Source of the DNA: Macrotrachela quadricornifera
Lineage: Eukaryota > Rotifera > Eurotatoria > Philodinida > Philodinidae
Direction: 5' to 3'
Assembly (NCBI GenBank): GCA_022393335.1
Contig: JAJEKB010021384.1
Span: 62,001 to 126,000, forward strand
Length of the DNA stretch: 64,000 nucleotides
The notes under the pieces are model-generated. The model was not told where the DNA came from and did no database searches. It was given only the letters and a program-made list of their open reading frames with translations. Made by a program: the position numbers and the translations under genes. Below are positions 46,207 through 59,115 of the stretch, piece by piece (position 1 is the stretch's first letter; each line of letters begins with the position of its first letter).

Positions 46207-48649
46207 ATGATGAATGCATCTGACTATTTCTTTTTAATGTCGACAATATGGGTACGTTTTACATATAAACTGCTGCTATTGCTGTTAATCGTGAAGCAAT
46301 GTAAGAGTCTCACAAGCCCTATTAAACCTTTTACCACATATCAACATTCAATTGAACTGAAAGCAGATGTCCCTGATTTATCGTGGACAATTGATGATAT
46401 TAAACAAGAGATTACCTTCGAATTACATGTAAAGACGACAGGTTGGATTGCTTTGGGTATAAGTCCAGGTAAATAATTATAAATCATCAATTGTTCATCT
46501 ATCATAATATTTATTAATGTAAAGAGGGTGGTATGGAAGGTGCTGATATTGGTGTTGGATGGGTAGATTAGACAGGCAAAGTTTACTTTCAAGTACGAAA
46601 AACATAGTCTAGTAATAGTAACAATCTATCTGTGTCTTCAGGATCGACATGCAACTGGCCATGTAAAACCAATTCTAGATGAAACAACTACAAAATGGTT
46701 TGCTATACAAGGTCGTGAACAGGATGGTTGGACATGTATTCAATTTCGACGATTACTCGATACATGTGATTCGAGAGATGTTTCAATTAAAGTAAAAACA
46801 TGATGTTAATCATATTCATTTATTTTTATTATTTCAGACTGGTACCAATATTTTGATATATGCATATGGACTTGTCGATCCAGATCAAACAAATGGTGAC
46901 ATAGTTTATCATGAAACTCGACGAGGTTCACGCATGATTCCACTTCAATCTTATAGCGATCCACCTTCGGATAATAAATTTACTGGTTTAGATTCGTTTG
47001 AACTTCGTCTAAATAATGTTCGTTTTTTACTAATTCAACCTTCATTCGATAAGCTTTTTTTCTGTAGTATGTTGTTCCAGCAGGTGATACAACTTATCAT
47101 TGCAAGGTATACAAAGCTCCGTCCAATTTTCCAACTAAACGACATGCAATCGCAGTATAAAATTTATTGTCATCTTTTTTTATTCCTAAATATTTTTTCG
47201 TCTTTGCAGCACAAGTTTTTGATTGATCCATCTAATTATGATCTAGTTCACCATATGATCATGTACGAATGTGATCCGTTAGCTCAATTTGACCCTAACA
47301 ATCTTCCTAATGATGTTTGTGATGCTATTAACAATCAAATTAAATTATGTGTATCGAGTATTGCTAGTGCTTGGGCTGTTGGTGGTGATGGTGTGAGTTT
47401 TTTCTACAAGAAAACTATCAGAAAGTAAGAATGTATGTATATAGGTTTTGGAGTATCCTCTAGAGGCTGGATTTCCCCTTGGTGGTGATTCTAACATAAA
47501 ATATTATATGATTCAAATTCACTATGACAATCCACAGTTGCTTTCAAGTAGTTTACATTCTTTGTTGAACTAAAGAACATAGTATCATTATTTTTCTAGA
47601 TCGTCGTGATTCGTCTGGTATTCAATTTTTTATTGGGAATGAACTTCGTCAGTATGATATTGGTTATCTGTCGTTTGGCACTGATTCAAGTGCATATGCT
47701 CTGGCTATTCCACCAGGAGTAGATCGATTTGTGATCGATTCATATTGTCCTGTTAATGCTAGTCTTGTGAGTATCATTTGTTCTCTTCTATGAAAAAAGA
47801 AAAACGAGACGAATTTTAAAAATTTTCTAGCATTTTCCTGAATCTGGTATCACAGTATTTTCTGCCTTTCCTCATACTCATTTGCAAGGCAAGCTAATTA
47901 TTTGATATACATAATCACTAATTATTTTTCATAACTAGGTCGTAGTTTGTGGACAAAATTGATTCGTAATAAAGTTGCTGTTCAATATTTATTCAATGCC
48001 GAAGCGTTCGATTTTAACTATCAACTTGATAATCGTTTGCCTAAGAATATTCAACTCTATCGAGCATGAATTTTGTTTATTCTATCGTAAATTTATATAT
48101 TATTTTCTACTATAATCTGAAATAAATAGGGAGATGAGTTTGCTACTCGATGTGTGTACAACACAAAGAATAAAGATCAAATCACATTGGGAGGAGAACG
48201 AACAAAAGATGAAATATGTCTTCATGGTTTTACATATTATCCTCGTATGAAGAGTCTATATGCATGTTTGACATACAATGAGATGTGGCCATGGCAAAGT
48301 GTAGTGAATATTTCTACGTAAGTTACATTATCTGTATCAATATAATGTAATTAAAATATTGATTTGATGTTTTTGTAGAGAAAATTTCAATCATGAAAAT
48401 TTAAAAAAGAAGTTACTAGATATCAAATGGACATCTGAATTGGCTACAAAATGGCAAAAATTTTATGATAATGCTGCTCATGGTGTAGTCCATGGTGGAG
48501 GAGTTCAATTTCAAATAGAATTATTTGCTACTTTACCGAAATATAAAGATTTAGAGCCACCTCAATGTCGCAGTTCAGCAAATCTTGAAAAGACATTTCC
48601 TCTCTTCATGTTTTTCTTATTTTTCATGAAGAAAATATTTATTAATTAA
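46207..48649 (+). CDS. DBH-like copper monooxygenase (MOXD1 type), 12 exons, with in-frame TAG
   Basis: Exons: 46207-46468, 46525-46592, 46642-46791, 46838-47017, 47068-47154, 47210-47392, 47445-47547, 47600-47766, 47831-47888, 47939-48063, 48130-48317 and 48379-48649. They join in frame to 613 codons, the length of MOXD1. A signal/anchor segment at about 18-33 (YKLLLLLLIVKQC) is followed by a DOMON domain (HSIELKADVPDLSWTID...TGWIALGISP). Then come the two copper type II monooxygenase domains, with HHM at 263-265 (LVHHMIMYEC), RRDSSGIQFF and HTH at 415-417 (AFPHTHLQG). The tail is hydrophobic. The family hydroxylates catechol-like substrates in the secretory pathway. Codon 103 (46569-46571) is TAG within WVD*TGKVYFQ, so this copy is a pseudogene, a null allele or carries a sequence error. 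Introns 9 and 10 use GC donors. Confidence 0.85.
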
Positions 48650-51600
48650 ATAGTAATCATAGAAATGAATGATTTATTCATCTTAATTTCGTCAATCTTA
48701 TGGAAATTATATTATTCATTGAAAATATTTTCGATTTTTCGGCGACCAATTCTTAACATTTTCTGCCATTTATATCGCCTAATCCTGTTCGATTTTATCA
48801 TACAGTATCAGTTCCTGAACGATAACAGATATAACCTTTCAGATTTACAGGATAGAAGGTGACATGAATCCTTTATAGGATTTCGTTAGCAGACTTTAAA
48901 ATGTGATGGTAAAGTTTTGAATGCCATCGACTTACATACGTTCAGACATTGATTGGTCACTGGATTAGATTTCAACAAAATATCGAGGTGCATTCTTTTT
49001 TGACGCTGACATTAGTTTATATGATTGAGATTATATTAAGAAACTGCAAAGTAAAGAAGTACACTGTTTTCTCTATGTTCAAAAACCTATTAAAAAACCT
49101 GTAAATTATTAATAGATCATATCACAGCAACGAATTGTCTTAGCACAGAGATTAAGACCAAATCGATTAATGCAATAATACCGCAAAAAGTTAATATAAA
49201 TAAATATTCTTGGAATTCTACTAATATTTCGAAAGAAAAATCCAAGATTGTTCTGATGCATAAGTTTGCAACAACTTGATAGCATACTCTTGCATTTGTT
49301 GACCTATTCATCTGAATTAAACCATTTTATTTACGAAAGTTTTATCCTTCTAATGAAATTTACTCTACTAAAAATAGTCGAATAACTCCATAATAGATAC
49401 ATATTATTCTATGAAGATTATTTTTTCAACCAAAAATAAAAATCATTTTGGTGTTCAATAATAATACTATTTGGATAATTAAATTTTATTGTTTGCTGTT
49501 CTAATTAGTTGAAATGCATTTTTGAAGAATATTCTTTGATGAATATCATTCGATGAAGGTGATTTGTGATGAAATTGAAAATGAAATTTGAAGTTTTTTA
49601 ATAATGGATATGGTGAACATATTATTTATTCCAATATTTGACCATTACGAAGAAATCTTTTTCGTTCATTCTGACAAATTTCGAGAGTATTTAAGTGAGA
49701 TAAATATTTCAATGATTGATATATCAAGTTGAAACGTTTCTCATTTTCAATAATGATCATCAAAATTATTAAAGTTGATGGTTATTTTAAAACTATTTGA
49801 TCGGAATAGCAATCTCTTAATGTATATTCAAGAGTCTCAAAATAAGAATAATTCTAAAAAAAAATAATAAAGAAGATTTATTAATAAGTTCATTTATATT
49901 CTTTCGAGTTACTTATCATCAATTTGTATTTGTACATCAACGAACAATAAGTTGTTGGAATTTCGACATTCTTCTTCCACATATATTCTTAGAGAAACAA
50001 GATATTCTAAGAGAGGAAAGATAACATAACAATGTATATGCATTGAATAGATTCAATTTTAGAATGGTCAATGATTCTAGTTGGCAAAATGTTTCACAAA
50101 AGAATAATTTGACCTAGTGTATCATTATCATTGGAAAGATATAAAAGAATCTTCAATCTTCAATATTGAAATTCGATGGTAGTAGGGATTTCTTAACTAC
50201 ACTATGTTGTAGTCAAATAACTAGACGTATAAGGACGCATTTGGTTCGAATTTCAAAACCCCATCAAATGGTGTAGGATCTGTAGAAACCGAAACTTTAA
50301 TTGAATTTAACTTATAGAAAGAACTCAAAAATTAATTTAGGATACTTTCAGTAGAATCATATAGTTCAGCATTAAAACTAGATCAATAATGAATACAATA
50401 AGTACCACAACGTTGATTTCTACATAATTCAGATGCTTTCTTAGAAGAGAGAAAATATATCTATATATAGAAATAAATATCAATCTAAATTCATAGGCAT
50501 TAAAAGATATGTTCAAGTTCAAATCTTTATGAAGTTAAAAAATTGTAGATATTCTTTATAACACTAAAGGTGAGTATAATCGATAACTATGTGTTATTAG
50601 TCTGAAGATGGGAGTCTAGTTGCTAAAGTTTGTATCGCATTGTTGCTACGCTGCGTTGAAATCATGATCATGGTAGCTCATACACACTCTCACGACTAAC
50701 TTTATTCCTTCAAATAATTTTCTTATGAATGTGTAGATTATGAATTTTACTTGTGATTTTCAGTTGATTCTGAGTAGATGCTATGTCGAAAACATCTGGT
50801 AAGATCCTATAGGCACGGTAGAAGTGCATCATAGTTCGCTTTAATTCATCTCTTCAAACTCACGAAGATAGACAAATTGCGAGAAATACTTGTGTAGGAT
50901 TGAGACAATCTAGTCGAGATAGAGGTCAAAGGTTATGTGCCGTTTATTACGCAGACAGAGTAGTTGTCGAGCAAGAATGACCATGAACTGCTGGTGAAGG
51001 TTCTTCTAGACGAGCAGTCACTTGTGAGTAGCGAGATACTCGAAAATGAGACGAAAGAGCTCATCAGAGGAATGGTTGAGTCATGATTGCTTTTCATTCA
51101 TGATAAATCTAGACAAAACAGAGATCTGTAGCACAGCTATTTATATGACAACGAAAAAAGAATGAATACGCAGTAATGTTCATGTTGATCTTGTACAGAT
51201 AATCAGTGACAATTATGCCGTATCTTGACAATATCTGTAAAAGTGACTGAAGAGCAACAGAGATAGCATCATACACGTCTAAGTGTTAGCGGAGGGTTAT
51301 AATTATAGGTATTTCTTTCTCTTCTCTTGCGCAGTCACAAGCGTATCAAACTGTACCTATCGCTCGCATTTTAGAATAATACTCAGGTCTTTTCGCTCTA
51401 TTCTATACATATATAACTTTTATCGCAAGAGCAGCGTATCGAAAAAGTCATTGTCAATTGATGTATTGCCCCTCTATAAATATGTTTCATTCCTTACTTT
51501 AACGCCATCTAATGTTAAAGTAACTCAATTGATTAAGATAGATAAACCAGTCATTTTTTTTCTTTCCTTTTGTTGTTTGAAGTCGACATCGATAATGTGA

Positions 51601-52815
51601 AACGTGTAGACATACTATATCATAAGAGAAAGATGTAATAGAAGGTGATATGCGAGTTGTCAAAATGTACACAAAGTCTCTTATGGTATGTGTTACAACC
51701 AAAGTGAAAATATACGTGAAATGCTTACGAGTTTCCCATAATATCTCGCTTAACATTCTGACAGAAAACATAGAATGTAAGAGTTACAATCTGATCCAAT
51801 AGCAAACATATTCTTTTTCCACTATGTATACATTTTAGAAATACTTTATAGTACTGACCTTTGCGCTGTATTAGGCTGATCTTTAGACGTTAGTCATATC
51901 ATTCATCTTACGAGGGAAGGTATCCAAATGTAATGCTCTATTTCAAATATGTTATTTATCATTTTATAGAGTTTAGTGAATACAATCTGTGATATAAATG
52001 GTTCATCTCCATACTGAACTTGTAAGAAACTACAAGGCGCCCTCAAGGATATTTCATAATAACTGATGTAAATTCTTAATAGCGTCTTTCATATTTAATA
52101 TCAACAAAGAGGGCTAAAATTTTTATCGCATATATATTTTTAATCAAAATCCTTCATTTATGAAAGTTTCTACTCTTTAGCTATGACTATAATGATGAAA
52201 CGCATCGATGAGATTGAAACACATGTTACTCTAGTTGAATTTTATATTATTTTCACGTGACCAAAATGTAAAAAAAATCATAGCTAGAGAGTTGAAACTT
52301 TCAGGAATAAAAGATCTTAATTAGGTATTTATGTGATAAAATTTTCAGTCATCTCCATTGATAAAAAGTATGAAAAATACCATTAATAATTTACACCAGT
52401 TATTACAAGATATCTTTTACGATGCCTCGTAGTTTCTTAAAAGCAGTGTCACACTTAGATACCTTCATTTATGAGTTTGGCTTTGTTTGTTCTCTAAGTT
52501 TAGCTATTGTTGATATTTTCGCTGCGTCGAATCGAATTTTGTTTTTAAGATGAGAAGGAAAAGAAAAAAAAATTACAGAGGTATAAACAAGTACAGTCAA
52601 ATTCAACTTTTTCAATTACTTATAGAATATAAATAGATTTCATTCTACAAATAGAAAACAAAGTTAATAAACAAACATTCCCATAAAAAGACAAAGTTTA
52701 AACTTTTATTCTGTTTCAGATTGTTGGTAGAACTCCTGAGCATAGATTGAATAAAATACGTACAACATATATCATTTGTATATCGGATTGGAGTGCTCGT
52801 TAAGAACGGTATGCT
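48650..52815. other. Long intergenic region, nothing recognised
   Basis: 4.2 kb of AT-rich DNA. I found no frame with a recognisable family and no terminal repeats. A more GC-balanced part at about 50580-51280 has no convincing coding frame. The promoter of the C39-like gene lies at the right end. Confidence 0.4.
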
Positions 52816-53884
52816 ATGGATAGTGCAATGTTTTCTTGTTCATCATTGTTTGTCAATACGAAAGAAGGCAAAGAAGCGAAACGTGTGATTCTTGATATTG
52901 CACCAAGAAAACAATGGGAAAATGGACATGGTTATTGTGGTGAGACTTCGATTCAATTTATCGGTATACTATTATTATTATGATTTTGAGATCTTTTCAT
53001 CAGATATATATGCATTCTTGATAGGTCTCTATTATGGTTGTTGGATTTCTCAAAAGTTAATTCGTTCGATTAATCAAGGAGAATTCTTATTAACTGACGA
53101 TGAAAATGATTCGGTCACTCTTTCTAAATTACTTTTCGAATTCGATACATGGCCATTCAAAAGCGAAGCTGAACCTCAATACAAACGATATGTTGCCTGG
53201 CTCAAACATCATCTTCTTCAAAGTCATCCTTGTATTATTACCGTTTATATCAATGATGGAGTTGATGACGATGATTACGATCATATTATGCCTGCCATTG
53301 GAATTCAGTATAGTGGAACAGACCATTCGTACGATCCAACTGATGTACTATTGTTCTACAATTTGTTTGATTTCAAACTTCTCGAACGGCAACTTAGCAC
53401 CAATGATATGATTCAAACCAGAAAGACGTGCAGGAGTAGTACGGCTGCAGGTGGATGTTTACCGAAGAAGTTCAATTATGGCTATGCAATTTTGGGTATT
53501 AAAGATGAACAACGAGTAACAATACCGGTTCGTCTTAAAGTCAATTTATCTGAGGAACCGAACTTGTCATTGAACGAACCACTAGCTCTTATGCAAGGTA
53601 CAATCACTATGTTCGATCTTGAACCTGATCGAGATTATGTGCTTTTGCGTTACAAATCGCATCGAGAAGTTCCAAAGGCAGGTGATGTTCAAGCATTCCT
53701 TCGTTCAAATTACTATAAAAGACACGATTTTCGAGCAATGACTAGCACTTACACGTATGTCGATCCAGAAGCTATTCCATCGAATGGTGCGACATACTAT
53801 CGATGTGTACCTGCAAAAGGCGCTGAGTCCTCATCAAATAATGAACGCTCTGAGAGCGATAAAATGCAGTCTAAATCAAATTAA
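52816..53884 (+). CDS. C39-like (papain-fold) cysteine peptidase-like protein
   Basis: Two exons, 52816-52963 and 53025-53884, with a 61-bp GT-AG intron; 335 residues. ATG 52816 follows an in-frame TAA at 52801. The splice restores a clean catalytic block, WENGHGYCGETSIQFIGLYYG, with the nucleophile C41. H136 in DYDHIMPAIG is the likely catalytic histidine. The remainder (residues 190-310) reads as a beta-rich C-terminal region (VTIPVRLKVNLSEEPNLSLNEP, TITMFDLEPDRDYVLLRYKS). The protein resembles uncharacterised C39-like proteins found in fungi, protists and rotifers. No signal peptide is evident, so it may be cytosolic. Substrate unknown. Reading without the intron gives an alternative N-terminus (start near 52892) that loses the catalytic cysteine and is rejected. 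Confidence 0.75.
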
Positions 53885-54300
53885 TCGAACGGCTCAATCC
53901 GTCCATAATAAAAGTCGACTGCATCGATTCCATTGACAGTGGCGCAGACAAAATCGAATATTTTATTTCAAGGCGCAACATTTTCATTCGTCTGTTTGCA
54001 AGTTACCAACAGGATAAATAACTGACTATGATGTGCGTCTGTGTAAACAAATCTATATTAAATATAAATAATGAATTTGAAATGAGAAAATAATACAAAT
54101 AATTTTCGACAAATAACCAGTAACTTAGTTAGGCGAGTCTTTGTGGTATGCTGACTTATATTCCGCCGACTGACGGGAGGGTCATACGAGAAAAACTAAA
54201 ATAAGTTTGTATGTGTGTGTTTATGCCAGGTCAAAGGTAAAAAAAACGTTAGATGACAAAATACATCTTTTCAAGCTCGAAAGCAAGTCAATGAGGGAGT
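53885..54300. other. 3' flank of the C39-like gene
   Basis: No gene seen. A short TG-rich tract (GTATGTGTGTGTTTATG) lies near 54210. Confidence 0.4.
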
Positions 54301-55524
54301 GGACAGTGGTTGTCTTTTCATAGTGGTTTCGGTGCCATACTTTTTTCTCAAAATCATTGCACACTGAGCAGGATAAATATAATGCAATTGTGAAAATTTC
54401 ATTTTGGCATGATTCTTGTTTAAATAACAGAGCAATAATTTTGATATTGTGAGTATGAAAAAAGTAACTCACACTTTTCTAGTAGGAAAACTTGAAATAG
54501 GGAAAAATTGAGGTTTTTTTGAATTGAAACTATATCAGAATCTTCATGCTATAGTTCAGAATAGAGATCGAAATTGCTCATTCCTAGAAAAAACATCTAG
54601 AATTTCGAAATGAATTTTCTTCTCAATCATACAGTGATAGATCTTCCTTCTTTTAGAAAGAAGTCACCAAATCTTTTGGAGTCACCCTACTTGTGATTAT
54701 AAAGTGAGCTATCTAAATTATTAAGTCAGATTTATTCATGTTAGTTTCATATAAGGTATGTATTTTAGTATCCTAATGTAAAATATGACTGAAGAGTCAC
54801 ACTTGGATTCATACATAAAATAGAAATACATCAAAAATAGATAATGAATGTATTTCATACCTATTGTATTGAACAACTTTCATTTTACAGTCATAGTTTT
54901 GATTGTTATGCATTGATACATTAATTAGTCTAAATTAAGTGTGGTTTTTTAATGCACTTATTATACTAACTAATAGAAAAATGAACAATTTCATATGTAT
55001 GTAATATTACTTAATATTATCATTATTTTTTTAAATATTAGTCCTTTTATAAATATTAATATTATTCAATAATTAAAACATTATGTTTGACACGAAATTC
55101 AAGGACTGAACTCAAACAGTAATATTACATTTTTTTTTAACTGACATTCTTATTAATGACATTTACCTTTTAGTTTTTCACTGTCTTTAAAGGCGTTCAT
55201 TTGATTTTTCCCTTAACAAATTTCTGTTCGGTTTAAGCCAAGAAAAAAGTATGAGTTACACTTGCATAGGTGTTGGAGAAAAATGAAAAATCAACATACA
55301 AGCAATTCATTTCTGTGTGAAATATAAAAAGAACGCAAGATAAAACTACTTCTATAAGTCCTTCAAATTTCATTGTTTGTCTGACATATTTGCATTTCTG
55401 CATATGGAGAAAAAAATTTCATCATCATAATAAATTTTGTAACACAGCATATACAAACGAACATCTAAAACGAAATAAAGTATTTTGGACAGCGCACATA
55501 CACAATTCGAAGAAAGCAACATCA

Positions 55525-58500
55525 ATGTCGAACAAAATGAATTTATCATTACAAACACTACCGGTCGAGTTAGTTTATAAAATTCTCGACCATCTCAGTG
55601 AACTAACAATTCTACTGTCGTGTTGTAATGTTTGCAAAAGACTGAATGTCATTACAGACACATATCATCGATACCAGGTAATCTTTATTTCTATGATAAA
55701 ATTATATTTGTATCATCTTTCAAATAATGCATTATTTTCCTTTCAAAGTTTCCATTCCTGATTCGCAGAGATAGGTTTCATTGGAGAGTATCGTATACTT
55801 AATTGTTTTATATCAATGAAACGAACTCAGATATATATATATAGAAGTATTGTGGAAAATTTCATGAACTTACAAACTCTACGATATTTTAGGAAATACA
55901 AAATAGAATCAAGACACTTCTTGAAAGTATTAAAATTACTCTTTTTAATAGTGAAAAAAGTGAAAATATCATGCATGAAATGATTTCTAATAACTTGAAT
56001 GTATTCTTTCTAATTAACATTAGCTCGTAGAAATGACTCATCATACTATTCATGTTCTACTACGTAAGCAACTATTATAAGCTGAGGTAAAAATTGAAGG
56101 TTATAAAATGAGGTACTTTGATAGTTCGCAGCAGATTAAAGATTTCTTTTTCGGTCCTTTTGCTTGACAATGTTAATTCAACCTGACTCGATATATATAT
56201 CCAAAAGAATTTCTTTTCGTGAGAACTTTTACTGTAAAATGGAGCTGAAACATCCCTATAATAATACACTATCTCATGATGATTATGATGACTTTAGTTA
56301 TTTTGAATAACAATATACACTAAATTCAGATTGAAGTGGAAGAGATTATTAAACTAAACATACAGTATAATCATTTAAATATTTCATTTAATGTTTTTTA
56401 TCATTTAATTAATCAAAAACTTATGTAGCCTTCAATTTTCTATCGATCAGTTTTACAAGTTTAAATAAATTAATATTTCTAATCTCGAATATTAATCATT
56501 ACATGTTTTGGGTATTGTGTATTTCCCACAATCTCATCTAATATTGTTTCAGGTGGTTGTGGAACTATAAAATACGGACCCCAAGTAATCAAGATAATCA
56601 GGGTAAAAAGATCGTTTATTTTATTATATTATGTAAGCTATCGCCTCAAATGGGCTGATATTTAAACTCATTGGACCATTATCATCTAAAAAGTCTATCA
56701 ATCCTCATAAAAAATAAAATGAGAGACATGCGAACTGCGCGATCTAGCTCATCAAATTTTCTTAATAATCCTGCCAAATTCGTGAAAAAATCTTCTTTTT
56801 CCAGTAGTATTGTGGCAGGTACTCTCCTAAGAAAAAATGTTCAGTTTTGCAAATATGTGATTTCTAAAAGTACCAACATATTCATATTGTCAAAACCGAC
56901 CGAAAATATTTTGCAGAAAAAGCTCACTGTATACTGGCTAATATCTATTGTCTCTATGTAACTCATTTCAACAATAGTCTGGATCAGATACTTCAATTCT
57001 ACTGGTGACTGAACAATTCGTTGGAAGACAAATCATCGTCGGACATTTCGTCCCAATGTTATGATGAAATTAAATCATTGTGACGAAACGTCCGACGATG
57101 AATTGTTTACGACGAATTGTCTTAGTACCAATTCTACTAATACCGATAACCAAGTATGGCTCTGTATTTTTATATATAGGTTTCCTTTCCTCACACTAAA
57201 TTGACAAATATACCTTTACAATATCTCCTAAATACCTTGGCAATTTCTGTTCAACAGAAATCTTATTCAAATAACGTTTCAATAATGTATACTTGAATAC
57301 TACTTTTCACAGACATTCAATACATTGAACCTCTTAGGCAATCAAATTGGTCCACAACGAGCGCAACATTTAGCCAATGCTTTTCAACAAAACAAAGTAA
57401 TATGAATCACATTAATATTCTTCTTATTCATCTACATACTCACTGTTTTACACAGACACTCACCACATTACTCCTCGAGAGGAATCAAATTGGCGATGAA
57501 GGAGTGCAACATTTAGCCAATGCTTTACAACAAAACAAAGTAACATGAATCACATCAATATTCTTCTCATTCATCTATGCACTCACTGTTTTATACAGAC
57601 ACTCACTACATTGAACCTCTGGAATAATCAAATTGGTCCACAAGGAGCACAACATTTAGCCAATGTTCTGATAAAAAGCAAAGTAATATGAACCACATCA
57701 AAGTTCTTCTTATTCGTCTATCCACTCACTGTTTTACACAGACACTTACCGTATTGAACCTCTGGGACAATCAAGTTGGTAATAAAGGAGCACAACATTT
57801 AGCCAATGCTTTAGAACATAACAAAGTAATATAAATCTTATTCTTATTCATCTATGCACTTACTGTTTTACACAGACACTCACCACATTGAACCTCTCGA
57901 GCAATGAAATTAGTGTTCAAGGAGCACAATATTTAGCCAATGCTTTACAACATAACAAAGTAATATGAATCATATCAATCTTCTTCTTATTCATCTATCC
58001 ACTCACTGTTTTACACAGACACTCATCACATTGGTCCTCGAGTACAATCGAATTCGTGAGGAAGGAGCACAACATTTAGTCAATGCTTTAGAACGAAACA
58101 AAGCAATATGAACCACATCAAAGTTCTTCTTATTCATCTATTCACTCATTATTTTACATAGACACTGACCACATTGCACCTCGGATACAATCAAATTGGT
58201 CTACAAGGAGTTCAAGATTTAGCCGATGCTTTGGAAAAAAGCAAAGTAATATGAACCACATCAAAGTTCTTTTTATTCATCTATCCACTCACTGTTTTAC
58301 ACAGACACTTACCGTATTGAACCTCTGGAACAATCAAGTTGGTGATAAAGGAGCACAACATTTAGCCAATGCTTTAGAACATAACAAAGTAATATAAATC
58401 TTATTCTTATTCATCTATGCACTTACTGTTTTACACAGACACTCACCACATTGAACCTCTCGAGCAATGAAATTAGTGTTCAAGGAGCACAACATTTAGC

Positions 58501-59115
58501 CAATGCTTTACAACAAAACAAAGTAATATGAATCATATCAATCTTCTTCTTATTCATCTATCCACTCACTGTTTTATACAGACACTCACCACATTGGACC
58601 TCTCGGGCAATCAAGTTGGTGATGAAGGATTACAACATTTAGCTAATGCTTTACAACATAACAAAGTAATATGAATCATATCAATCTTCTTCTTATTCAT
58701 CTATCTACTTACTGTTTTACATAGACACTCACCACATTGAACCTCGCATACAATCAAATCGGTCCACAAGGAGCACGACATTTAGCTAATGCTTTACAAC
58801 AGAACAAAGTAATATAAATCACATCAATATTTTTCTTATTCATCTATGGACTCTCTGTTTTACACAGACACTCACCACATTGGATCTCAAGCTCAATGAA
58901 ATTGATGATGAAGGCGCACAACATTTAGCGAATGCTCTAGAAGAAAACAGAGTAATATCAATCACATCAGTCTTCTTCTTAATCACCTATTCATTCACTG
59001 TTTTACACAGACAGCCGCCGCATTGCCGCTCTTGGATAATAAAATTACTTTTAGTCTATTAGCGCATATTGATGAAATAGTCAAAAACAACGCGCCATTG
59101 AAGGAACAAATATGA
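55525..59115 (+). CDS. F-box/leucine-rich-repeat protein, copy 3 (14 exons)
   Basis: The F-box exon 55525-55677 (51 codons, LPVELVYKILDHLSELTILL...YHRYQ) starts at the ATG conserved in all three copies. Twelve 84-nt LRR exons begin at 57313, 57456, 57599, 57742, 57876, 58019, 58162, 58305, 58439, 58582, 58725 and 58868. The last exon is 59011-59115 (stop TGA, ...VKNNAPLKEQI). All are phase 0 and give about 421 residues with no internal stop. The intron after the sixth LRR exon has a GC donor (58103). LRRs are of ribonuclease-inhibitor type, for example TLTTLNLWNNQIGPQGAQHL. The likely role is substrate recognition in an SCF ubiquitin ligase, by analogy with F-box/LRR proteins. Confidence 0.8.
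57004..57128. mobile_element. 125-bp MITE with 10-bp target duplication in the copy 3 intron
   Basis: Terminal inverted repeats GGTGACTGAACAATTCGTTG (left) and GGTACTAAGACAATTCGTCG (complement of right). Direct repeat CAATTCTACT at 56994-57003 and 57129-57138. Internal inverted parts contain CATCGTCGGAC. A 9-10 bp duplication suggests a Mutator-like family. Copies 1 and 2 lack it. Confidence 0.8.
57313..58951 (+). repeat. LRR exon-intron array of copy 3, with a 563-bp higher-order duplication
   Basis: The 12 units are each about 134-143 bp. The block 57599-58161 (four exons and introns) is repeated as 58162-58724 at a spacing of exactly 563 bp for matching exons. The shared shortened intron (GTAATATAAATCTTATTC) and the repeat pair TVLNLW.NQV / TTLNLSSNEISVQG occur in both. 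Confidence 0.85.

Noticed and set aside
49117..50522. Short hydrophobic minus-strand frames in the 48.6-52.8 kb gap
   Set aside because: They are AT-driven Ile/Leu/Phe frames without a conserved motif, splice signals or neighbours to support them.
52892..53024. Start of the C39-like protein at 52892, read through without splicing
   Set aside because: That frame replaces the conserved CGETSIQFIG block by low-complexity Tyr-rich sequence; removing a 61-bp GT-AG intron restores the family motif.
54221..54472. 83-codon minus-strand frame at the edge of copy 3
   Set aside because: It falls in non-coding flank of the segmental duplication and is not kept open in copy 1.
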